Assembly (NCBI RefSeq): GCF_018130785.1
Contig: NZ_JAFCJT010000015.1
Span: 99,170 to 163,169 of the forward strand
From: Bradyrhizobium liaoningense
GTDB lineage: Bacteria; Pseudomonadota; Alphaproteobacteria; Rhizobiales; Xanthobacteraceae
Direction of reading: 5' to 3'
DNA: 64,000 nt
The notes under the pieces were generated by a model. The model was not told where the DNA came from and made no database searches. It was given only the letters and a program-made list of their open reading frames with translations. The number at the start of each line of letters is the position of its first letter. The stretch's first letter is position 1. The position numbers and the translations under genes are program-made. Shown here one piece after another: positions 58,204 through 64,000 of the stretch.

Positions 58204-59244
58204 TTGAATACCACCATCATGCTGTTCCTGGTACAGGACGGCATCACCAATGGCGCGATCTATGCGCTACTCGGCCTGGCGCTGGTGCTGGTGTTCGCCG
58301 TCACCCGCGTGATCCTCATTCCCCAGGGCGAGTTCGTCACCTACGGCGCGCTGACCTATGCCTCGCTGGCCGCGGGCCAGATGCCCGGCACGGCAAAGCT
58401 CGCGCTTGCGCTCGGCATCGGCGCCTTCGTGTTCGACCTGTTCGTGGCGCGCAAGGCGCTGCACGGCCGCCTGATCGTGCGCAGCCTCGTCACCAACGTC
58501 GTGCTGCCGGCCATCGTGCTGGCGCTGACCATCTACTTCGCCGCCCAGAAGCCGCCGGTGGCGGTCTGCATCGCGCTGTCGCTGGTGATCGTCGCGATGA
58601 TCGGCCTCTATCTCTACCGCATCGCGTTCCAGCCGCTGGCGCACACCTCTGTGCTGGTGCTGCTGATCGCTTCGGTGGGCGTCCATCTCGCGCTGCAGGG
58701 CCTCGGCCTGCTGTTCTTCGGCGCCGAAGGCCAGCGCGGACCTGCCGTGCTGTCCGGTGCGTTCACCGCCGGCGCACTGCGTTTCACCGGCCAGAGCATC
58801 ACCGTCTACGCCATCACCATCGCCTTCATCGTCGGGCTCTGGCTGTTCTTCGGGCTGACCCTCTACGGCAAGGCGCTGCGCGCGACCGCCGTGAACCGGC
58901 TCGGCGCCCGCCTTGCCGGCATCCGCACCACCCTGTCCGGCCAGATCGCCTTCCTGCTGGCGTCCGTCATCGGCGCGCTGTCGGGCATCATGATCGTGCC
59001 GATCACGACGCTCTATTACGACTCCGGGTTCCTGATCGGCCTCAAGGGCTTCGTCGCCGCGATCATCGGCGGCCTCGTCAGCTATCCGCTCACCGCCGTC
59101 GCGGCGCTGGTCGTCGGCATCGTCGAGGCGTTCTCGTCCTTCTACGCCTCAAACTACAAGGAAGTGATCGTCTTCATGCTGCTGATTCCCGTGCTGCTGC
59201 TGCGCTCGCTCGCCGCGCCCGCGGTCGAGGAAGAGAAGGACTGA
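58204..59244 (+). CDS. livH: ABC transporter permease, LivH type (second system)
   Basis: Inner-membrane permease, about 346 residues. I start at TTG 58,204 (MNTTIMLFLVQDGITNGAIY) because GAGGGGGAG stands 9 nt upstream; the longer frame from 58,162 overlaps the ribosome site. About nine hydrophobic segments; VILIPQGEFVTYGALTYASL and AVNRLGARLAGIRTTLSGQI are family blocks. The chain is about 50 residues longer than a standard LivH, with two extra hydrophobic segments around 100-150. It is followed 5 bp later by a fused permease-ATPase. Confidence 0.87.
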   Translation: MNTTIMLFLVQDGITNGAIYALLGLALVLVFAVTRVILIPQGEFVTYGALTYASLAAGQMPGTAKLALALGIGAFVFDLFVARKALHGRLIVRSLVTNVVLPAIVLALTIYFAAQKPPVAVCIALSLVIVAMIGLYLYRIAFQPLAHTSVLVLLIASVGVHLALQGLGLLFFGAEGQRGPAVLSGAFTAGALRFTGQSITVYAITIAFIVGLWLFFGLTLYGKALRATAVNRLGARLAGIRTTLSGQIAFLLASVIGALSGIMIVPITTLYYDSGFLIGLKGFVAAIIGGLVSYPLTAVAALVVGIVEAFSSFYASNYKEVIVFMLLIPVLLLRSLAAPAVEEEKD

Positions 59245-59249
59245 CGCGC

Positions 59250-61019
59250 ATGCAGAGCCGGCTTCCCATCCTCATCTTCGCGCTTCTCATGGCGGCGATC
59301 CCGCATCTCCCGGGCATGCCGCCGTTCTGGATCGTGCTGCTCGACAATATCGGCCTCGCGGCTCTCGTCGCGATGGGCCTGGTGCTGCTCACCGGCGTCG
59401 GCGGCCTGACCTCGTTCGGCCAGGCAGCCTTCGTCGGCTTCGGCGCCTACACCACCGCGGTGCTGTCGACGTCCTATGGCCTGTCGCCGTGGCTGACCTT
59501 GCCGCTGTCGCTGTTGGTCAGCGGATCGTTGGCGGTGCTGCTCGGGCTGGTGACCGTCCGTCTCTCCGGGCACTATCTCCCGCTCGGCACGCTCGCCTGG
59601 GGGCTGGGCCTGTTCTATCTCTTCAGCAAGCTGGAATTTTTGGGGAGAAACGACGGCATCTCGGCGATCCCGCCACTGTCGATCGGCGCGTTCAAGATGC
59701 TCTCGCCCGGCTCGATCTATTACGCGATCTGGGTCGCCGTGATCCTCTCGGCCCTGCTCACGATGAACCTGCTGGATTCCCGCACCGGCCGCGCCATCCG
59801 CGCGCTCCGGCGCGGCCACGTCGCAGCCGAAGCGTTCGGCGTGCACACGCCGCGCGCTAAGCTCCTGGTGTTCATCCATGCCGCCGTGCTCGCCGGCCTC
59901 TCCGGCTGGCTCTACGCGCACCTCCAGCGCGCGGTGAACCCGACGCCGTTCGGCGCGCAGGCCGGCATCGAATATCTCTTCATCGCGGTGGTCGGCGGCG
60001 CCGGTTATGTCTGGGGCGGCGTGCTGGGCGCGGCGATCGTCGTGGTCCTGAAGGAGGTGCTGCAAAGCTATCTGCCGCTGCTCCTGCCGGGTTCCGGACA
60101 GGTCGAGACCATCGTATTCGGCATCATGCTGGTGGCATTGCTCCAGCTTGCGCCCGGCGGCGTCTGGCCCTGGCTGATGTCGTTCCTGCCGGAGCGCACC
60201 AGCGGCAAGAAGCCGGACACCTCGCTGAAACTGGAGCAGCGCACCCGCTCGCCCGCCCAGTCCGGTGTCCTGCTCCAGGTCGAGAAGGCGCGCAAGCAGT
60301 TCGGTGGCGTGATCGCGGTCAACAACGTCTCCTTCGACGTGCAGGCCCGCGAGATCGTCGCGCTGATCGGACCGAACGGCGCCGGCAAGAGCACGACGTT
60401 CAACCTGATCACCGGCGTGCTGTCGGCGACGTCAGGCTCGATCTCGGTGCTCGGCAAGAAGGTCGACAGGGCGCCACCGCAGGAGATCGTCAAGCTCGGC
60501 ATCTCCCGCACCTTCCAGCATGTGAAGCTCGTCCCTGACATGACCGTGCTGGAGAATGTCGCGATCGGCGCGCATCTGCGCGGCCATTCCGGCCCGATCT
60601 CCTCGATGCTGCGGCTCGACCGCGCCGACGAAGCCAAGCTCCTCGCCGAGGCCGCGCGGCAGATCGAGCGCGTTGGGCTTGCCGAGCAGATGCACCAGCT
60701 CGCAGGCAGCCTCTCGCTCGGCCAGCAACGCATCGTCGAGATCGCGCGCGCGCTGTGCGTCGATCCGATGCTGCTGCTGCTCGACGAGCCGGCCGCGGGC
60801 CTGCGCCACATGGAGAAGCAGCGCCTGGCCGCGCTGCTCCGCGAGCTGCGCGACGGCGGCATGAGCGTTCTCCTGGTCGAGCATGACATGGGCTTCGTGA
60901 TGAACCTCGCCGACCGCATCGTGGTGCTCGATTTCGGCACCAAGATCGCGGAGGGCACCCCCGCCACGATCAAGACCAATCCCGAAGTGATCAAGGCCTA
61001 TCTCGGAGTGGCGGCATGA
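59250..61019 (+). CDS. Fused ABC permease-ATPase (LivM-LivG)
   Basis: One 589-residue protein with a LivM-type permease half (1-about 315; LTGVGGLTSFGQAAFVGFGA, RALRRGHVAAEAFGVHTPRA) joined by a polar linker (about 315-345, RTSGKKPDTSLKLEQRTRS) to a LivG-type ATPase (about 345-589; GPNGAGKST, LSLGQQRIVEIARAL, LLLLDEPAAGLRH, LLVEHDMGFVMNLADRIVVL). No stop or frameshift lies at the join, so it is a true fusion, known in other aromatic/branched-chain importers of this group. The stop overlaps livF by 4 bp. Confidence 0.92.
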   Translation: MQSRLPILIFALLMAAIPHLPGMPPFWIVLLDNIGLAALVAMGLVLLTGVGGLTSFGQAAFVGFGAYTTAVLSTSYGLSPWLTLPLSLLVSGSLAVLLGLVTVRLSGHYLPLGTLAWGLGLFYLFSKLEFLGRNDGISAIPPLSIGAFKMLSPGSIYYAIWVAVILSALLTMNLLDSRTGRAIRALRRGHVAAEAFGVHTPRAKLLVFIHAAVLAGLSGWLYAHLQRAVNPTPFGAQAGIEYLFIAVVGGAGYVWGGVLGAAIVVVLKEVLQSYLPLLLPGSGQVETIVFGIMLVALLQLAPGGVWPWLMSFLPERTSGKKPDTSLKLEQRTRSPAQSGVLLQVEKARKQFGGVIAVNNVSFDVQAREIVALIGPNGAGKSTTFNLITGVLSATSGSISVLGKKVDRAPPQEIVKLGISRTFQHVKLVPDMTVLENVAIGAHLRGHSGPISSMLRLDRADEAKLLAEAARQIERVGLAEQMHQLAGSLSLGQQRIVEIARALCVDPMLLLLDEPAAGLRHMEKQRLAALLRELRDGGMSVLLVEHDMGFVMNLADRIVVLDFGTKIAEGTPATIKTNPEVIKAYLGVAA

Positions 61020-61747
61020 GCGCACTGTTGTCCGTCGCCGACGCACATGTCGCCTATGGCAAGGTGGAGGCCGTGCGTTCGGTCTCGCTCGAGGTCGGCG
61101 CCAACCAGATCGTCACCATCGTCGGGGCCAATGGCGCCGGCAAGACCACGCTGCTCTCCGCCATCATGGGCATTTTGCCGCTGAAAGGCCGCGTCGCCTT
61201 TGCAGGGCAAGATCTGTCACGGCTCGACATCGAGGACCGCGTCGCGATGGGGCTCGGCCTCGTCCCCGAGCACCGCGAGTTGTTCGTGACCATGAATGTC
61301 GAGGATAATCTCGAGCTGGGGGCCTTCCGCATCGAGCGCAGCAAGGCGAAAGCCTCGATGGAGCGCGTCTACACGCTGTTCCCGCGGCTGAAGGAGCGGC
61401 GCAAGCAGTTGGCGGGCACCCTCTCCGGCGGCGAGCAGCAAATGCTCGCGATGGGCCGCGCGCTGATGGGCGAGCCGAAACTCCTGATGCTGGACGAGCC
61501 GAGCCTCGGCCTCGCCCCGATCATCGTCGCCGACATCTTCCGCATCGTCACCGAGCTCCGCGCCGGCGGCGTCTCCGTGCTGCTGGTCGAGCAGAACGCG
61601 CAGGCCGCGCTGAAGATCGCGGACCAGGCCTATGTGATGGAGCTCGGCGAGTTCGTGCTCAGCGGCAAGGCCAGCGATATCGCGGCGAACGAGCGCGTGG
61701 CGGCCAGCTATCTCGGCTTCCAGCACGAAGGCGCGAGTGTGCTTTAG
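61016..61747 (+). CDS. livF: ABC transporter ATPase, LivF type (second system)
   Basis: About 243 residues. Walker A GANGAGKTT (about 38), LSGGEQQMLAMGRALM signature, Walker B LLMLDEPSLGLAP and LLVEQNAQAALKIADQAYVM. It completes the MarR-linked LivH / LivMG / LivF importer, for which no binding protein is encoded within the window. Its last 112 bp before position 61,734 are repeated near the window end. Confidence 0.92.
   Translation: MSALLSVADAHVAYGKVEAVRSVSLEVGANQIVTIVGANGAGKTTLLSAIMGILPLKGRVAFAGQDLSRLDIEDRVAMGLGLVPEHRELFVTMNVEDNLELGAFRIERSKAKASMERVYTLFPRLKERRKQLAGTLSGGEQQMLAMGRALMGEPKLLMLDEPSLGLAPIIVADIFRIVTELRAGGVSVLLVEQNAQAALKIADQAYVMELGEFVLSGKASDIAANERVAASYLGFQHEGASVL
61622..61733 (+). 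repeat. Direct repeat, copy 1 (within livF 3' end)
   Basis: 111 of 112 bases match 63,889-64,000 (single difference G61,636/C63,903), offset 2,267 bp. The upstream 20 bases (61,421-61,440) also match 63,869-63,888 with one mismatch; copy 2 lacks the 181 bases between. Confidence 0.97.
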
Positions 61748-62134
61748 CGTCGCCGCGAACTCTTCTTCCCGGCGGAAATCTGCTAATGATTATAATGGCC
61801 TATGCGTCCCCCGTTGTGTCCCGATCCGCCGGACCCTCTGGGAAGGCCGCTGAATGCGCCCGAACTCCGGGCCGCGGTCTGGGCACAGGCATCGGGAAAA
61901 CTCATGGGGCGGGCGGTGCGGCCCTGTGCGCGCCTGTTCTGTGGCCGGGCGCTGGCCACGCCCTGTAGCCCGTCCTAATGGCTCGCCGATGGCGCCTGCG
62001 CTCCCGGTGTCGCTCCCGAGAAGGGGCGGCGCCGAGCAGTGACCTTCATGGATTGGAACGCCGGGACCGGCACGAGGTTTAGATGGATTGCGCACCATCG
62101 CGGCGCTGACCGCGCGCTGGATTGGAGGCAGCAC
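61748..62134. other. Gene-poor 387-bp region
   Basis: No supported gene. A 58-codon frame (61,802-61,978) has no ribosome site. Tandem ATG- and GGC-rich segments and GC content like the neighbours. A GGAGG at about 62,124-62,128 belongs to the small gene that follows. Confidence 0.5.
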
Positions 62135-62326
62135 ATGAAAATCGTGGACGAAGACGGCGAGATCATCGCCACAGCATCCGATGACCATACTCTAATCGGC
62201 GGCCACCACCGCCTCGCGGTGGCGGCCAGCATTGGTAAAAAACTGTTCTGGCGAGATACCGGCGAACCAGTGAAGCTTGATAATTTCTTCAAGCATTATG
62301 GAAGTTCTCTTCGACATACAGCCTAA
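62135..62326 (+). CDS. Small hypothetical protein
   Basis: 63 residues from ATG 62,135, preceded by TTGGAGGCAGC (SD spacing 6). Acidic N-terminus (MKIVDEDGEIIATASDDHTL), then GGHHRLAVAASIGKKLFWRD. No membrane segment, no family known. The frame also opens further upstream (62,039) but without a good ribosome site. Confidence 0.5.
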   Translation: MKIVDEDGEIIATASDDHTLIGGHHRLAVAASIGKKLFWRDTGEPVKLDNFFKHYGSSLRHTA

Positions 62327-62649
62327 GCCGCTCGCCGAGCGTATCGTTGTTTGGATCAGCAGCAGACAAACGCTGCCGAGCCTATGTTCGTTTGGTGCCA
62401 CTACCGGAAGTGACCCGCTTCGGGTCATCAGTGCTGTCGTTAAAGGGGGCCTTGGCAGGACGACGGGCGATAATGTCTCGCTCACTTACCTGCTGCTTGA
62501 CCGCCCACAACCGGTAGGCTTCGTCCGCTGGCGCGACCGTCGCAGGACGGCGGATGGGAGTGCAACCGTCCAATGACACAGATCAAGACGGGGGCGGGCA
62601 GAGCGAGTAAACTATTAAGTCTTGGGGCAGTCCAGCAAGGGAGGTAGTC
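62327..62649. other. Gene-poor 323-bp region with a gene fragment
   Basis: Minus-strand sequence around 62,491-62,526 reads DEAYRLWAVKQQ, which recurs as DEAYRLWAIKQ near 63,650 (36-base stretches with about four differences). It looks like a decayed piece of one gene. The remainder shows no supported gene. Confidence 0.5.
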
Positions 62650-62910
62650 ATGATCTCTCGGCGGAAGCTTCTTTCTTCTTTGGGCTTGGCGACTGCAATA
62701 GCCGCGTTCCCGACCATGCTGATGGTCCCCGACGCGGAGGCGCAGACCGCTGGCATGGAAAGGCGTCAAGATCGACGTGAGGGGCGACGCGAGCGCCGCG
62801 AGGATCGCCGTGACGCGCGCCAAGTGCGCCGCGAGGGTCGCCGTGAAGCGCGCCAAGTGCGGCGCGGAGTTACGACGGAGCCAGGAGTTACGACGGGGAC
62901 AGCTAAGTAG
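62650..62910 (+). CDS. Exported Arg-rich protein with Tat-like signal
   Basis: 86 residues, with GGGAGG 6 nt before the ATG. MISRRKLLSSLGLATAIAAF is a twin-arginine-like signal (SRRKLL) with a cleavage site near AEAQ (about 31). The mature part (about 55 residues) is extremely basic, built of repeating 8-11 residue units of the kind RRQDRREGRR and RRDARQVRR, then ends in a neutral VTTEPGVTTGTAK. No family is recognised. The high charge suggests binding to nucleic acid, envelope polyanions or periplasmic partners. Confidence 0.6.
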   Translation: MISRRKLLSSLGLATAIAAFPTMLMVPDAEAQTAGMERRQDRREGRRERREDRRDARQVRREGRREARQVRRGVTTEPGVTTGTAK

Positions 62911-63264
62911 CTCGGCTGGAGCGTAGTGGGTCGATAGGTCCTCAGCTCGGCTCATCATCCCGGTGCAGCGCTTGCAGTAAGCTCCGGCCTATGCGGCGCT
63001 GCCACGAAACCGAATGTGAAGTCCGCTTTCGGGAGGCGGAGCAGACGAATTGTGCTCCAAGCGAGTTCTTCGGATGTTGACCCGGAGCGATCATCGCCGT
63101 GTCAGATTTCGCCGTATCGCACAACACCGATGCCGTCCCACGACGCTAAAGGCCCCATTCCGGGGGCGCATTCGAAGTTGGTGCCTATTGATCCAGATCA
63201 ACGGCGAGACGCAAGGCGGCATGTCACGTTGTGTTTGATCATCGCCCGACAGGGAGAGAACAAC
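62911..63264. other. Gene-poor 354-bp region
   Basis: Upstream region of the next small gene. The plus frame that extends upstream from 63,265 to 63,016 lacks a ribosome site and shows no recognised similarity. No hairpin or repeat of note. Confidence 0.45.
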
Positions 63265-63558
63265 ATGACAAGAAATGCCAAGCTTCTTGGATTGATCGTG
63301 ACTGCTGCGCTCTTCACGGCAGCTCCGTTGTCGTTCCATTACTCACCGGCGAACGTGCTATCCGTATCCCTTGACCGTGCCGAAGCGCGAGTTGGGCGAC
63401 CACTGACACCGATGAGCGTGGCAGGCGTTAATCGCAGGGTGCATCGGCGAGCTTACTATGGTGCAGCGGCGGGAGCTGCGGCGGCGGGAGCTGCGGCTTA
63501 CGGAGCGTATGGCTACCGCAGGGCTTGTGGATACGCTCCCTATCCGCCCTGCTATTGA
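63265..63558 (+). CDS. Small exported Ala/Tyr/Gly-rich protein
   Basis: 97 residues from ATG 63,265 with GGGAGAG upstream. A signal-like hydrophobic N-terminus (KLLGLIVTAALFTAAPLSF), a basic middle (VNRRVHRRAYYG), a poly-Ala/Gly segment (AAAGAAAAGAAAYGAYGY) and the C-terminus CGYAPYPPCY. Low-complexity exported proteins of this kind are common and uncharacterised in Bradyrhizobium. It may be surface or envelope linked. Confidence 0.6.
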   Translation: MTRNAKLLGLIVTAALFTAAPLSFHYSPANVLSVSLDRAEARVGRPLTPMSVAGVNRRVHRRAYYGAAAGAAAAGAAAYGAYGYRRACGYAPYPPCY

Positions 63559-63645
63559 ACCTCTCGGCATGTCCGCTTCTGCGCCGCTACCGGGGGACAA
63601 GCGGACATCAAGCGCTCCGACCAACTGGAGCAGCCCATTGCCGCG

Positions 63646-63849
63646 CTGCTTGATCGCCCACAGCCGGTAGGCTTCGTCCTCGCAGGGATCGTCCGCCGTC
63701 GGCGGCGGGATCAGCTTCGCGCCTTTCCTGCGGAAGTGCTCCAGCCCGCGCGCCATCTCGCGGCCCTTGTGCGTGTGCTGGTCGAACGCCCAATCCGGTA
63801 TCTCCGGCGCGTAGTTTTCCAGCAGCGAGCGGAGCCCGACCGCGGCGCC
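63646..63849 (-). pseudogene. Fragment of an unidentified gene
   Basis: About 68 codons with protein-like sequence: IPDWAFDQHTHKGREMARGL, then HFRRKGAKLIPPP and EDEAYRLWAIKQ. A shorter relative of the last part (DEAYRLWAVKQQ) lies at 62,491-62,526. No start codon or ribosome site fits, and it is cut on one side by the livF duplicate. It may be the C-terminal end of a larger protein (RarA-type AAA ATPase ends look vaguely similar, but I cannot confirm). Confidence 0.45.
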
Positions 63850-63868
63850 GAAGTGGCAGCCTGCACGG

Positions 63869-64000
63869 CTCTTCGGCGGCGAGCAGCAGACCAGGCCTAT
63901 GTCATGGAGCTCGGCGAGTTCGTGCTCAGCGGCAAGGCCAGCGATATCGCGGCGAACGAGCGCGTGGCGGCCAGCTATCTCGGCTTCCAGCACGAAGGCG
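63869..64000 (+). pseudogene. Internally deleted duplicate of livF 3' end (direct repeat, copy 2)
   Basis: Bases 63,869-63,888 match livF 61,421-61,440 (encoding the LSGGEQQ region, one mismatch) and 63,889-64,000 match 61,622-61,733 (one mismatch). The 181 bases between (including Walker B) are missing, and 181 is not a multiple of three, so the copy cannot encode a working ATPase. It runs off the window edge. Confidence 0.9.

Larger units (their letters stand above)
63559..64000. other. Rearranged end region (gene fragment plus livF duplicate)
   Basis: Contains a minus-strand gene fragment (63,646-63,849), then a plus-strand truncated copy of livF (63,869-64,000) that continues past the window edge. 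No intact gene. Confidence 0.7.

Noticed and set aside
61802..61978. 58-codon plus-strand frame after livF
   Set aside because: No ribosome site; Pro/Arg/Cys-rich composition typical of random GC-rich frames.
62482..62958. Minus-strand 158-codon frame opposite the Arg-rich protein gene
   Set aside because: Overlaps the better-supported plus-strand gene (SD site and Tat-like signal); only its end shows a decayed fragment.

Overview
The window looks like chromosomal DNA of a Bradyrhizobium-type alphaproteobacterium (Nitrobacteraceae; Rhodopseudomonas is the close alternative). The reasons are high GC with strong third-position bias, a membrane-anchored CycM-type cytochrome c beside kdsB and pheA, alphaproteobacterial Tad/Cpa pilus genes, abundant ABC uptake systems, and many short GC-rich palindromic repeats between genes. 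No rRNA, tRNA, CRISPR array, transposase, integrase or prophage gene was seen.

Layout. (1) 1-9,271: a Tad/Flp pilus cluster, cpaA (cut by the window edge), cpaB, cpaC, cpaD, cpaE, cpaF, tadB and tadC on the plus strand, with tadD convergent. (2) 9,365-14,965: a metallophosphoesterase, an M17 leucyl-aminopeptidase-like enzyme coupled to an NlpC/P60 peptidase, and four small uncharacterised proteins. (3) 15,054-22,791: a minus-strand YejABEF-type oligopeptide importer with two tandem binding proteins. (4) 23,004-31,654: cycM, kdsB, pheA, an LLM flavin oxidoreductase, then metF-metH. (5) 32,046-36,873: a 43-residue secreted Cys-rich peptide not seen by long-ORF calling, a membrane-anchored unknown, a GST, a GNAT acetyltransferase, and a penicillin-acylase-family gene broken by one missing base.

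(6) 36,917-55,895 is the most coherent module. A minus-strand beta-oxidation operon (bifunctional hydratase/dehydrogenase, acyl-CoA ligase, thiolase, two acyl-CoA dehydrogenases, SDR) has the order I recall for the Rhodopseudomonas palustris pimFABCDE dicarboxylate operon. It is divergent from an IclR regulator followed by an ABC importer (LivG-F-H-M) and three tandem paralogous binding proteins, each followed by its own intrinsic terminator. A perfect 19-bp palindrome lies in the divergent promoter. I infer a regulated uptake-plus-degradation island for medium-chain dicarboxylic or fatty acids. glpK sits downstream of the catabolic genes.

(7) 56,091-61,747: a glycerate 2-kinase, then a MarR regulator divergent from a second LIV-type ABC importer with a fused permease-ATPase and no local binding protein; a perfect 10+10 inverted repeat lies between them. 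(8) 61,748-64,000: a gene-poor, rearranged stretch with three small predicted proteins (one Tat-like and Arg-rich), fragments of an unidentified gene, and a 112-bp near-exact duplication of the 3' end of the upstream livF, internally deleted and running off the window edge.

The strongest candidates for new biology are the dicarboxylate island with its operator and three binding proteins, the small secreted peptide pair, and the rearranged end region. No wholly new multi-gene defence or mobile system was found.
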